From Gnetum montanum (lineage: Eukaryota > Streptophyta > Gnetopsida > Gnetales > Gnetaceae), in the NCBI GenBank assembly GCA_015680685.1, contig MNCI01018064.1:244369-308368 (forward strand): 64,000 nt of DNA, in the 5' to 3' direction. The position numbers were made by a program, and so were the translations under genes. The notes under the pieces were generated by a model. The model was not told where the DNA came from. It did no database searches and saw nothing but the letters and a program-made list of their open reading frames with translations. This document shows, piece after piece, positions 37,181 through 49,865 of the stretch. The first letter of the stretch is position 1. Each line of letters begins with the position of its first letter.

Positions 37181-38615
37181 AGACCATGCTATCATCAAAT
37201 GTAGGTAATCTTTAAGGATCAGAGGGAAAAGTATTGATTTTGCAACCAAAATGAAGATGGATATAACTTCATTTATGCCAAAATACAAGTTGGCATGCTG
37301 ATTCCATGTTTGGAAGTAGAAGCCAAAAGGGAGTTTGAACTTATCCACCATAAAGGTAAGGAGTACATTCGTTCACCCTATGACCAAATACCTATATTTT
37401 ACATATATGTGGGTATACTAGCCCAATTGATTAAGATGGAGGAAGAGGATGAAAAACATATCTTCGAGGAATAAGAAGAAGAGAAGGATGAAATTAGGGT
37501 AGAATTTGAGCCCAAAAACATATTTGGGGGATTGTTCCAACAAGAAATCCCTAAGGCCACCAAGCCTTCCCCTCATGTCTTTGTTTTCTCCATGGGCATG
37601 GTGTCACCATCTTCTACTTCCTCTTATCCTACTTCAGTTGACCTCACACTAGTCATAGCCACGCATTAAACTTAATTGATGCCACAATTTATGATCCATA
37701 ATCCATCTATGTCATTTTTGAAATGGCCTCAATCTGTGCAACCATTAATAGTGGTTTTTACTACCACAAATCCATTAACTACCCATGTGGAGCTCACCAA
37801 GGGACCCTAAGTAACTCAGTGGTAACACATCCCATTTATCCCATTTGTGCCTTAGGTACTTGCACAAACATCCTTTTTCTTATTTGGCTCATAAGCCACA
37901 ACCATAATGCAACCACTTCCTTCTATCATCTAACCCATAGTGAGGCCACAAGCCTCACAACAAACACCATAGCCTTATGTAAAAACCCCCACAACCAATA
38001 GGGCCACCATAGGATCTAGATCAAACCTTCTAGATGATCTTGAACCTAATGAAGGAGTTGAAGAGGCTTAAAGACTCTACTTTACAAACTTTCAAGATTA
38101 TGGACTTCTACTAAGATGATCCCATTAGTTTTGTGCTCCCATCCTTGACACTTCCTCCTAGTGTCCCTATTTCTTAATTTAGCAAATACAATAGAGTAGG
38201 TGATCTTAATGCTCACCTTATCATCTTATAATATGAATGCTTACTCTTACAACCATGGCCTCACATCATCATGAGGATTTTTCCCATGTCTTTGATTGGG
38301 AAAGTACTTTATTGGTACTGCACATTACCTAGGGGATCCATATTCTCTCTAGAGGATTTGATTGCCCAGTTTTTCAACTACTTCAAGTATAACTTGAAGC
38401 CTAACACAATGCTTGACTAACTTATGAAGGTCAACTAGGGATCCATAGAACCCATGTAAAAATTCATCCAATGGTGAAATAGACTGTTGAATGAAATACT
38501 AGAGCATATTGAAACACCATAAAATTTCAAGACTCTCATGCTTCAGTAGAGTCTTGGAATTTAGGCAAGGACTTCCATAATTGCTGCATCATGATGATCC
38601 ACATTGAGGGTACAC
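37180..38615 (+). pseudogene. gag: gag of Tat element C, 3' end cut off by element B
   Basis: The N-terminal part (about 37190-37520) has YNFIYAKIQVGML and SPYDQIPI, matching the start of the element-A gag. The capsid (retrotrans_gag) block lies at about 38095-38530: MDFY.DDPISF, YNRVGDLNAHLII, SIFSLEDLIAQF and FKYNLKPNTMLD. These match 47890-48300 in element A almost residue by residue, with TAG stops. The frame ends where the LTR of element B begins. No protease or pol of C is in the window. Confidence 0.78.
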
Positions 38616-40413
38616 TGTCCAATCTGACAAGTTTTCTATCTCTAGAGCTAACAAGCTTGCTAGACTCTCTAACCTGTCCAACTGGACAATTGACCCGGTT
38701 GATAGTCTACGCAGAGACCATGCTAGGAGTTGTCAAAGGTGTTCAGGATGAGAAAAATAGTTCGACAAGTTTTCTAGTGAAGAAGTTTGCTACGCTATGC
38801 AGCATAGCAAGCCTTAAAAGATAGTTGCTCAAGCGTCCAAGTGCAAAATGACAAAATGATTGCAAGACAAATAGGAATTTAGTCAATGCAATGTGCTACA
38901 CTATGCTATGCTATGTAGCATAGCACAACGTACCAAAGGAAAAGTAGAAAGGTCCATCTTGCTAAGTGATTCCAATATTAAAATTGCACTTGGCAACGCT
39001 TTGGCCTCCAAAACTGGTTGCACCATTTAGCCTCAAGCCTCGAGCAAAGTTTCTCTCTAGAAAATGGCAGATTGAACAAAGAAGCAAGATATGCTGGCTG
39101 CTACGTTGTGCTTCGCTACATAGTGTAGCATAGTGTAGCAACAATGAAAAAGAAGCAAAAGTGTTTCAAACATGAGTTTAATGAGTTCAAAAGCTCTTCA
39201 ACATGAAGGAAAAAAGTTGCAGTTGTTAGCGTGACTGAACCTCAGACAAATGCTCTTCAACTCCTATGCAAGTTTCTGTCAAGCCCAGTGGCTAGACTAT
39301 GCTACACTACGTAGCATAGCACAACATAGCAAGAAGCTACTTATGCTACGCTAATATGTTCAACAACGTGAGTAGTGCAACACTAACACAAAAACATCAA
39401 GGCATCTTCAAATAGCTCTAGAACTTATTGGCAACAATTTTTCTCACTCTGGCATCTCCTTGGAAAAATTAGCAATTCCACTCCATTTTGCATCTCCCTG
39501 GTTAACTCCCAAAAAATTGTTCTTACACTTGACCCTACTTGTAAGAGCAGGGAAGACATAGTCCTGGAGCATAGGCTCCATTTTTCTTACATTGTTAGCA
39601 CACTGGATTTTGACACATGCAGTTTCAGCAGTATGGTCACAACATAACAAGGTTCACATCTTGCTTCGCATACCTACATGGTACAGACAAGTTAGCATCT
39701 TGTAGGGCCCAGGACATGTGGCATCCAAACCACGATTCTCTCTTAATCTTGGCCCTATAAATACCCTAGAAAAAAACACTCAAGGGATTAGCTTTTTTGC
39801 TTTGGCTGGTTGGCTTCTTGGTTGACTTCTTAGTTGGCTTGTTGGTAGAAAAGATTGGATTTTTGGCACATTTGGCTTTTAAGCTGGTTTTCAGAGAGAG
39901 CATAGTTGGCATTTTCATTTCAAGGCATTTTGGTTACCTTTGAGTTCCCTGGTTGGCTTCGAACATCCCTTTGTGAGTAAAGAATTTTGATATCTTAGCA
40001 AACATAGTGGCAAGCAGTAGACCTGTGACCATACTGTTCGGTGTAAGCAATGTCTCTCTAGTGTTGCATAGCTTGTTTTACATCCTTTTCAAATAAGGAA
40101 AAAGATCAGATTCGTGACCTTTGGGGTGGTGCACTCTCTCACTGAAATCTATTTGGCTATTTTATTATTGTTATCACTGTTTGTCACCGCTTTACACTTG
40201 TCGATCGTCGATTTGCATTTGCATGTCTCGCTTCCATAACAAACGTTTACATAAGGTTAAGATACACTGACTAAGTCCCTGTCTGATCGACCAGACTGTT
40301 CAAGGTGCCCCGCTTTTGTTTCTCTCTAGCATGGCCCTCACAAGGATCCAGGGTTAAACTGTTCACCTTGCAACCTCTTAGTGTTCTAGCCACCGACGTT
40401 TTCAGTCTCTACA
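38616..40413 (+). repeat. 5' LTR of Tat element B
   Basis: The end (CTCTACA at 40413) is fixed by the primer site. The start at TGTCC 38616 is inferred from the TG rule and the end of the C gag. U3 contains four clusters of an imperfect palindrome (core GCTACNCTATGTAGCATAGC) at about 38788, 38897, 39099 and 39294. A GGTTGGCTTCTT-type tandem lies at about 39800. TATA box TATAAATACC is at 39756-39765. Only one LTR of B is in the window. Confidence 0.72.
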
Positions 40414-40418
40414 GTTTT

Positions 40419-40437
40419 TGGCACTAGAAGAAGGGCC
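40419..40437 (+). other. Primer-binding site, Tat element B
   Basis: TGGCACTAGAAGAAGGGCC, after a 5-bp spacer from the LTR end. Matches that of element A. I do not assign the tRNA. Confidence 0.7.
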
Positions 40438-42695
40438 TTTTTGGTTCCCTTTCTATGTCTTACAGGTAGTCTTACATGCTCTCTGTACCCTGTCATGCAC
40501 TAGCGTAAACGTGACACCCTCTTGTGGTTTTTTACACATCATGTGATGCAGACTAGTTGCAACGATGGTTCTTTTGAAACTCAGTAGGATGAAAGCCTTT
40601 GATTACTTATTCATTTCCATGTCTCCCATTTGCGATTCCCTCTTTTATCACATAAGATTATTCCATCAACAACCACTACTTATACCACGAGCTTCGAAGC
40701 TCCTTTCTAGGCTCAAAGCACCATGGGTGTCGAGCAGCTACCTAGCCCGGTACTGGTGCCATGCCAGTCCCTTAGGATCCAACATCTATTGCCCGAGTTC
40801 TTGGCCCAAGACATAGAGCGTTACAACTTCCTCTGCATAAATGTCCAAGAAAAATTTCCCCTAGATTGCCAACAACTTGAGGACAAATGCAACTTCTAGT
40901 TCCTTCATCTGAATGGAAACTAATTTTTCCCTACCCCTGACGTTACTATCCTATTGATAGACACGTATCGGTGGATCTTAGATTAGCTAATGTGGGTTAG
41001 TCAGTGTAAGGACTGGGACACAACATCCCATTACGATGAAGCATTCCAGGATGGACAAGAAGACCTGGATTCCCAATCTGAGGGTGGTGGCCAGACTTAC
41101 CCCACGACCATCCCTCCCACCATAGTCTTCAGGTCAAATCCACTTTTTATGTTAGCCCCCTTAGTGATTACCACCACTCAGCAACAATCTACCCTTTCAT
41201 CAGCCATGGGTAGCCATTCTGCATCCTCAGTGTATCAACATGCTCCTCCCTTGGTTTCATTTGCAGGCACTCTTCCCCCTGATTCTATCTTTTCCTTGTA
41301 CCAAGCACTGGTCACGGCTATGTTACCCTACGTACACATTGTGTCTATTTCATAGCTGCATGGAGCCTCCGCTCCTATTGCATCAGTTACACCTATTCCA
41401 CCATCAGCAGCAGGCTCTGCCCCAACCGTGTGGTGGACCCTAGCTACTTTGCTCCCCATTTCACAACCCTCCCAAATGTCACATTACCCTTACCACCAAG
41501 CATACCAAGACCTGTAAGTGTCACAACCAAGCATGGGACTATGGCCCATCCCATCATCTCTATAAATGACCAACCCTACAGCACCATTAGCGGTTTCCGC
41601 TTTGAAGGCACCACCCACTGGGTGGTGGACCTCAAAAGTGACACCCTTCCTAGGGGCTACCCTGACGACACCCTCTATAAGCTAGGCCACTGCCCCTACT
41701 ACGCCACCAATGATGGTTGCCCCTGCAACCCCACAACCATCTACGTTGTCTCCGGGTCTGGATCAAGCATTCCAACTTATCCAGATCCTTACTAAAGAGA
41801 TCAAGTGTCTCAAAGTCGCCAGTTCTGATATGGTGCAAGTCATGGATTTCTACCACGATGACCCCATCAGCCCAGCAGTTCCTATGCTCATGTTACCCCC
41901 TCATATGTCACTCCCCCACTTCACAAAATACAACGGGGAAGGCGATCCTAACGCACATTTAGTCACATTTAGATCCAAATCATTATTGTTGCAACAGTGG
42001 CCACAAACCATTATTCACGTCTTTGTTATGTCTCTAATGGAAAAAGCTTTAGACTAGTACCACGCACTCCCATGCACCTCAATCTCAACACTAGAGGATT
42101 TCTTGACCTAGTTCGTGACTCTCTTCAAGTATAACTTGAAGCCCAAAGTCATGCTAGACCAGTTGATGGGTGTTAAGCAAGACCCGCTGGAGTCGGTATA
42201 AAATTTTATACAGTGGTGGAGCACCACCTTGAATGAGATCCGTGAGCCTATTTCAAGGTCCATTTTCTGGCCATCTTCAAGGGGGTAGTAAATGATTTCA
42301 TCAAATCCAAGCTATATTACCTAGCTCCATGCTCTCTCAGTCAAGCTTTTGCCCAGACAAAGAGCATCCAAGATGAGGCCAAGGCTAGTAAAGACCCAAC
42401 CCATGTTGCATACAAGAATGCATATACCAAAAAAGACAAAGAGAAGGGCAAAGCAGCAATGGCCATAGTGGCCATTGTGGAAAATGAGGCAAAGCCCAAT
42501 AGAAACAGTAATAAAAAAGTAGCCACAATGACAACTAACCCTGCACCTAGTTCAACTAATGCTACCTAACCTTCCACATTGGCACCATAGGCAACAACCT
42601 AGCCCAAATCCAACTTTGAGTGTAATGATCGCTCCAAGTACACTTCATTTCCCCTCAAGCCTTTAGAACTTTTAAAGCAATTGTTGGGGCTTGGG
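40438..42695 (+). pseudogene. gag: gag of Tat element B, 5' part
   Basis: The leader is followed by a gag N-terminus near 40720-40900 (RYNFLCINVQ, as YNFIC in A). A Pro/Ser/Thr-rich linker follows (about 41090-41700). The capsid block begins MDFYHDDPISP near 41842 and runs through YNGEGDPNAHLVTF (about 41926-41970) and FKYNLKPKVMLDQL (about 42127-42170). A one-base shift near 42260 is followed by KSKLYYLAP and a Lys/Glu-rich tail. The frame breaks at 42695, where element A is inserted, and continues in register at 62617. Confidence 0.82.
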
Positions 42696-44665
42696 TGTAC
42701 TGCCCAAAATCGTCGATCTCCGGCTGGAAGGAAATAGAGGTTGTGGGATCGCAGGATGCGCACAGAAGACCCTACCTTCGCCTAAGGACGAGTTGGAATG
42801 AATGAAGGTAGAGTACCTTGGGTGGTCCGCACGTGGATCAGACAAGGATTTCCCCGAATGTACACCGAAGTGCTATATGCTGGGTTATACGTAAATGGCG
42901 TAGTGGCCATAAATCACAGCGTAAACAGTGTAACCAATGCAAACAGAGTGTAAACGTAAATAGGCATAAAAAAAATATGTATAACAATTAATGCAAACTG
43001 TAAATGATTATGGGAAGAAAATGTAACAATGGCATTACAGAATAAAAGTACAATGCACCGGTCTAACGCAGTTGTGAGTGGAACACAAGGCGGACGAAAG
43101 CCCCGGTGGGTGTAGAGATGATTGTGGCCGGTTCACACTGTACACACAGTGTATGAGGCTGTATGCTCAGTGTACAGGGTTGTCCAACGTAAGAGGTTTT
43201 GTGCTCTGGTTCTCAGCATCTCTGCTCTCTGGTGTGCTCTGGGAATTTCCCAACCGTTTGGATTTCGTCAAAATTCGAGCTTTTATACAGGTTTTAACAG
43301 TGGACTTAGGTTGGGAGACACGTGGCACGTTGACCAGGTGCAACAGCGTAAAATACAATTGTACAATATGTTACATTTGATGGGCGTATATGCTGGGCGC
43401 ATACGCTGGTTTGCAGCGAGCGTAGACTATGGGTGTATACGCTGGAGGTGTTGGGTGTATGCGAACTTGGGCGTAGATGTCGTGGACGTTGGCGTATACG
43501 CTGATGTGCTGGGCGTATACGCTGATGTTTGCTGCCTTATACCAAATCTTGTTCTGTAGTGCCATTTCCATGTTGTCTCCGGGGATCTTATTGTTGGCGT
43601 ATGCATCTGTTGTACCTACTGGGCATACATGTGAAGTGTGTACGTTGTGAATTTGAGCATACATGCTGGGCATATACGCTGAGAATTTGAGCGTATACGT
43701 TGGGAATGTACACTTGGGCGTATACGCTAGAACTGCATACTTAATGAAAACTAAGCATCTGATCTCCGCAGTTGCCATGTTTAACACCAAATATAGCTGT
43801 GGTCGTCTGGGAGTCCCAGGGACCTGCTTGGTGTTGGACAAGTACTAAGCTCCAAATTTTGTGGTGTTTCATTGGCCCCTCTTTGTTGACGTTTGGAGGA
43901 ATTGACCCGAGATGCGTCGACAAAGAAGTACAAAACACTACCAGCAGCTTGATAGAGACTTTGTCCATTGCCACTTGACTAGACGTCATTGCATTGCGTT
44001 TAGTAGTACATGGGATTGAGAAAGTGGAATTTTGTAGCTGGTAGGAGAATGGGGATTGTGGGGACTAGTAACTGCCCAAGGGATTGTGCTTGGTGAAAAA
44101 GGGATGTTCTGGTGTGTGTGTCATGCTGATCCTTGTCAATAACCATTATTTAGCAGACTTGGAATCCAGACATGTAATGTGCGTCCCTTGGTGGAACAAG
44201 AATCTTGGGTAATGTTCAAGAGAACTTGCTGGCAAGACCAAAGCCACGGGAGGATGTGTTACATTCTTTGGAGGAACAGGGCCCTTGTTTAATTTTTAGA
44301 GGAAGCCTGTTGGCGGAGAATCAAAGCCATGCAACTAGATGTTTTTTGATTGTTTTTGACATGAGTACTTAGTTTTAAGACGATTGCCTTCCTGCCTGGG
44401 GCTTGTATGGGAAGTGCCAAGGGTCTTGCATTTTTTTTGAAAGAAACTTTGCATTGATTCTGTACTCATGTGCAGGTGCTATGTCATGTGTTGCAACTGC
44501 TTCAAAGTGTTACAGTATGTAACAGCGTGCTCAAAGTTTTGGATGTACTGGGTATATTGAAGGTTTGACTGAGCGAATTGTGTCCGTGAATGGATAGAGT
44601 GTGTCAGGAGATGGGGATGTACTAGCGAATGGTATGATTTAGTCTTGTCATATGTGCTGTGAACA
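42696..44665 (-). repeat. Inverted LTR of element A (complete)
   Basis: Reverse complement matches 60559-62611 from end to end (1970 bp). Its LTR 3' terminus is at 42696 against the insertion site. TATA box (minus strand) is at 43280-43287 and the G-box CACGTG at 43319-43324. The GCGTATACGC array is at about 43380-43740. Confidence 0.9.
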
Positions 44666-44765
44666 TTGCCCCATCTTGCTGCTTATGATGAAATGCATTC
44701 TTGTGCGAAAACCTCTGGGTGTCATCCTGCAAACATAACTCTAAGGAAACAAGAAAACCACGGTG
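44666..44765 (-). other. Inverted 3' internal sequence joined to the direct LTR
   Basis: Reverse complement matches 60459-60558, the sequence just before the 3' LTR, including the polypurine region. It ends near 44765, where sequence switches to plus-orientation LTR starting in mid-U3. Confidence 0.82.
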
Positions 44766-46015
44766 GGCACCATAATGAAACACCACAAAATTTGGAGCTT
44801 AGTACTTGCCCAACACCAAGCAAGTTCTTGGGACCCCTAGATGACCACAGCTACATTTGGTGTTAAACATGGCAACTTCGGAAATCAGATGCTTAATTTT
44901 CCTTAAGTATGCAGTTCCAGCATATATGCCCAGCATATACGCCCGAGTGTACATTCCCAGCATATACGCTCAAATTCTCAGCATATACGCCCAGCGTGTA
45001 CGCTCAAATTCATAGCGTATACGCCCAATGTACACGTCTCACATGTATGCCCAGCAGGTACAACAGATACATACGCCCAGCAATAAGACCCCTAGAGACA
45101 GCATGGAAAGGGCACTGCAGAACAAGATTTGGTACAAGGTAGCAAACATCAGCGTATACGCCTAGCACATCAGCGTATACGCCCAACATCCACCAGCGTA
45201 TACGCCAGCGTCTACGACATCTACGCCCAAGTTCGCATACACCCAGCACCTCCATTGTATATGCCCAGCGTATACGCCCATAGTCTACGCTTGCTACAGA
45301 CCAGCGTATGTGCCCAATGTATACGCCCACCAAATGTAACATATTGTACAATTATATTTTACGTTGTTGCACCCGGTCAACATGCCACGTGTCTCCCAAC
45401 CCGAGTCCACCGTTAAAACCTGTATAAAAGCCCGAATTTTGACGAAATCCAAACAGTTGGCAAATTCCCAGAGCACACCAGAGAGTAGAGATGCTGAGAA
45501 CTAGACCACAAAACCTCTTACGCTGGACAACTCTGTACGCTGAGCATACAGCCTCATACACTGTGCTTACAGTGTGAACCGAGCACAATAATTCCTGCAT
45601 CCACCGGGGCTTTTCGTCCATCTTGTGTTTCAATCACAACTGTGTTAGACCGGTGCATTGTACTTTCATTCTGTAATGCCATTGTTACATTTTCTTCCTA
45701 CAATTGTTTACAGTCTACATTAATTCTTGCATGTATTCTGTTTACACTTTTTTACGTCTATACTCTGTTCGCATCATTTACGCTGTTTACGCTCCGATTT
45801 ATGCCCGTTACGCCGTTTACATATAACCCAACGTATAGCACTTCGATGTACGTTCGGGGAAATCCTTGTCTGATCCGCGTGCGAACCACCCAAGGTACTC
45901 TACCTTCGTTCATTCCAGCTCACCCTCAGGTGAAGGTAGAGTCTTTTGTGCACATCCTGTGATCCCACGGCCTCTGTTTCCTTCTAGCTGGAGACTGACG
46001 ATTTCAGATGGTACA
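44766..46015 (+). repeat. 5' LTR of element A, truncated at its 5' end
   Basis: Matches about 61355-62611; the first 800 bp or so of the LTR are missing. TATA box TATAAAAG is at 45423-45430 and the G-box CACGTG at 45386-45391. Ends GGTACA at 46015. Confidence 0.9.
45386..45430 (+). promoter_or_regulatory. LTR core promoter: ABRE-type G-box and TATA
   Basis: CCACGTGTC (CACGTG at 45386-45391) lies 31 bp before TATAAAAG (45423-45430). The same pair with the same spacing class is kept in the other two LTRs (61984-62028, and 43280-43324 on the minus strand). CACGTGTC is the usual plant ABA-response/bZIP site. Confidence 0.65.
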
Positions 46016-46020
46016 GAAAT

Positions 46021-46038
46021 TGGCGCTAGAAGGAGGGC
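46021..46038 (+). other. Primer-binding site, element A
   Basis: TGGCGCTAGAAGGAGGGC, five bases after the LTR end. Shared in decayed form by elements B and C. Confidence 0.75.
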
Positions 46039-46713
46039 CTCCGCCTCAAACCTTACCTGCATGCTTCCCAGCGTTTACGCTGCTGAGCATTTACGCCGTC
46101 GACCACACGCCGATTCCTTTTGAAACTCTCCCTGCGTTTATGCTATGTAATATGAAACCTCATCTGTGAACTATCCAGCATCTACGTTGATCAGTGTTTA
46201 TGCTGCCCTGTTCAAAACTCACCCTCTACAAGTCTCCCAACGTCTATGCTGTCAACCCCACATGGACTCTGTCTATAGAAATCCCAGCATCTACGCTGCC
46301 ACATATACACTACATGCTTTATGCTACAGATTTTTCCTTATGCCATACACATGACTGCTAAAGTTTACGTTGCACATTTTTACGCCGAAGGTTTTCTTTA
46401 CGCTGCATGCTGACTTTTTGAGACTCTGTTTACGCTACTCTCTTTACACTGCAAACTGCTTATTTATACCACACTGTACGCTATAAAACCTGTTTACGCT
46501 GCACATTGACATTGTATACGTTGCTCAGCATATACGCTACACTCCTTACGCTGTAGACTTGTCTACACTGACCTTTTACGCTCCATCCTATATGCTGTCT
46601 ACGTTGACATTATACGCTAGACATTGAAGCATATACGCTGCATGTTACCACCTAAGTTTCCGCTGTACTAAGTACACTAATTTCACACCGTTTCATACCC
46701 TCAATAGGTCATC
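46039..46713 (+). other. Leader of element A, rich in TTTACGCTG words
   Basis: Non-coding. It contains dozens of short words of the form T(T/A)TACGCTG or TCTACGCTG, related to half of the LTR palindrome. Ends at the first gag ATG. Confidence 0.7.
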
Positions 46714-49700
46714 ATGAACCCCGTAAACACCACCGCTGCTACTGCTCAAGTCACTGACATTGTAGGCACCATGGCTGCCCAACAGCCCGTGGTCCAACAA
46801 TAGGAAGTACAACCTATAGTGGGGCCCTACCGGTCCCTAAGGTTGCAAGGGAGGAACCCAACCTTTAACATTATAACCCAGGACTAGTACAACTTCATAT
46901 GTGTGAAGATACAAGCTGGTCTAGTAGTAGATCGAGCCGAAATAGAGGTGAAGAGGTAGTATGAACTCTTCTACAGGGGGGACACGAGTTCATCGCTTCC
47001 CCGTACGATATAATCCCTGTGCCAGAATAGTACTCAGAGCTCATCACACGACTCCTCTTGCAAAGGAGTTGGTCATTGGATCAGCCTGCAGTAGATTTCC
47101 AACCAGAAGAGGAGGACGAGTTTGCTGTCCAATTCGAACACGAAGACTCCTATCACATCCTTAGTTCATAAACCCATATCAACCCCATGTTTCACCCAGG
47201 CACAGGGGAAGTGATGCCCCTCCAACCCCTCAGGTTCACCCAGGTGCAAGCACCTCCACCAGAAACATCCGCGCTGGTTCATGTTCCTCCGGTAATTGAC
47301 CCGCAATTCAGCACACTCCCTCTCGCTATCATCCCCGCAGCAGTAGCAGGCCCATCCTCGCAAGCACCACCCCCACATAGTAACACGGGAGCCACCTTCT
47401 CACCTCGAGTGATAGGGATGCCACATGTGATACTAGCATCCACGTCCGCCCACTACATCCCCCACATCCAAATGCACGGGGCCCCTTCCACCGTCGTAAC
47501 CCAACAGGGGGTTCCTGCACAAAACGTGACCGCTCAATGGGCGGCGATGGGTGTGCCATCACATCAACCCTCTTACCACAACGTGCCACCCCATATGATT
47601 CCACCAACCAACATTCCCCAGGTATAGCCGCAACTGCAGCAACAACAACCCCTCACCTATAATGTGCTGCCCCTAGTGCCATACACTATAAACATCCCAC
47701 AAGCACCACCGCCAACCGCACAGCTTTCAGCCTTTCAACCTACCATCCAATAGTCCAACCTGTACAATGTGCCACACCCCCAAGTTGCCATGTCACCTAG
47801 TGCCCAAGACTAGGCAGATGCCAAAAAATTGATGCAAGAATTAACTTACGAGGTAAAGCGCCTCAAAACGGCTATCGACGGAGAGCTGAAGGTAGTAGAC
47901 TTCTACCACGATGATCCCATCAACCCTTCCGTCCCGCCTCTGACCTTGCCCAAAGGCATATCCTTGCCAACACTAACTAAATATAATGGGGAGATGGACC
48001 CCAACGCTCACTTAATAACGTTTAGGTTAGAATGGGCATTGCTCCAGGCGTGGCCACATGCCATTTTACGAGTATTCCCTATGTCTCTCACAGGGAGAGC
48101 ACTCGATTGGTATCGGGCCTTGCCAAGGAATTCTATATTTTCCTTGGAAGATTTGTTACATCAGTTCATGACCAGGTTCAAATATAACTTGAAACCTGAG
48201 GTGACATTGGACAGCCTTATACAAGTTAAACAAGCACCGCTTGAACCTGTACAAAAATTCATTCAGAGGTGGAGTGCCGCTCTCAATGAGCTACACGAGC
48301 CAATTTCACAGACATATCTACTCACAATTCTAAAGGGGGCTATTAATGACTTCTTCAAATCTAAATTGTACTATCTTAATGCGCGTAATCTTAACCAAGC
48401 CTTTGTACAAATCAAAAATATAGAAGAGGTGGCTCAAAATAGCCATGACCCCGCATACTTAGCCTTCAAAAATCAACACAGTAAAAAGGATAAAGAGAAG
48501 GCTAAGGCAACTATAGTGGCAATAGCAGAAATGCAACAACCAAACAAACCACTAGTAGCCTCTACTAACTATAGTAGATCTACTCCCGTCACTACACCAG
48601 AATCATCATCATCGTAGAGCCCAACACAAAACTGTGCGAGAAATTTTGAGAGGAAAGAGCCTTCTCAATATACGCCGTTGCCTATGAAGCCATCCTAGCT
48701 ATTTGATCAACTACTGAAAGCTGGATTAATGAAACATAAACAGTTATCCCTTGCGGCCATCCAAAGACACGATCGGTTCTGTCAACTCGTATAGAATCCA
48801 AGCCTAGCGACATCAGATAAGCCTCCAATGCCCAAAGGTTTTAGAATGGATCGCTTCTGCAATTATCATCAATGCAATGGGCATGGCACGGATTACTGTT
48901 TCACACTGAAACAGGACATACAATGAATGATTAATGAAGGCCAAATCACCTTTGATGAGGCCAACCCGGTCCAACCACAGAACCAGGCTATGGGGGTGTA
49001 TAAAGATCCTCTGAACACCAAAGACGCGCCGTACGTTATCAATACAATCTGCCTTGATGATGAACCCGCCATACCCAACATTAACACCGTCTACCCTAAG
49101 TATAAACAACAGACACCTAACAAACCGTTTGTAGTGCATGTTCCTCCTACTCCATACGCATCCATGCCTCAAACATCATTCGTCCCGCAAAAACCATACG
49201 TAGTGCGCATACCTGCCGCTATCACTACCCCGAATCTATCAACCCCTCCCACTCAGCCTGCCCCTTTCGTAGTCCGAGTGCCTCCCGCAGTTGCAACAGC
49301 AGAAGTCCAACCTCCGCCTACACAAACCCCATATGTTGTTAGGACATCCGCAAGTCCTAATGTTTATCAAGCCTCTACCTCACAAACGCAAGACAAACCT
49401 AGCCCCTACGTCATTAGGATGCCTGGCCAGCCTTATGCTCAATCACACCCGACTGTCCAACCCCAACCTTGCCCGCCTCCATATGTGGTATGGATCCCAA
49501 GGCAACCTGAAGTGTCAAGACCAGCTCCACCTCCATGCCACACACGAGAACACTTAGCAGATAAGCTTACACGTGAACACTTGGAGAAGGAGCGTCAATG
49601 GTTAGTTGTAGGGCCACCTAAATGCACTCCACTTAACGCCGTACCCATGACGCAACCCAACAGTCAACCAAGCGTAGGCAACGAGGGTGAACCATCCAAA

Positions 49701-49865
49701 CAACATGACAAGTCTAAAACAATGGCTTCAAGAAAAAACGACAAACCAACAAAGCATGAAATAAAACTGCAGGGGCCAATGGACCCAGTCATCGCTGATA
49801 CAAACGCCCCCAGCAGTAGAGACTTGGCAACGGCTTTAACACAAGTCACACAAGCACTCAAGTAA
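46714..49865 (+). pseudogene. gag: gag of element A
   Basis: ATG at 46714; a shift near 46975 leads into the frame used to the end of protease. The N-terminal domain has YNFICVKIQAGL (about 46888). A Pro/Gln/Val-rich linker spans 47187-47810. The capsid (retrotrans_gag) domain runs about 47890-48450 (FYHDDPINPS, YNGEMDPNAHLITF, FSLEDLLHQFMTRFKYNL), then a Lys/Glu-rich stretch. The zinc-knuckle-like motif CNYHQCNGHGTDYC is near 48858-48900, the form seen in Tat gags. Last come six Pro-[FY]-Val-[VI]-x-x-Pro repeats (about 49120-49510). The frame is open 47829-48617 and 48927-49865. Stops at 48615-48617, 48690, 48790 and 48924 are all TAG or TGA. Confidence 0.88.

Noticed and set aside
43371-43841. 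156-codon minus-strand frame rich in Tyr-Ala-Gln (and similar at 61441-62025, 45010-45351)
   Set aside because: It is the translation of the palindromic LTR repeat array; a repeat of TAYGCNCAG reads Tyr-Ala-Gln in several frames.
49291-49557. 88-codon frame overlapping gag
   Set aside because: Out-of-frame shadow of the Pro-rich gag tail.
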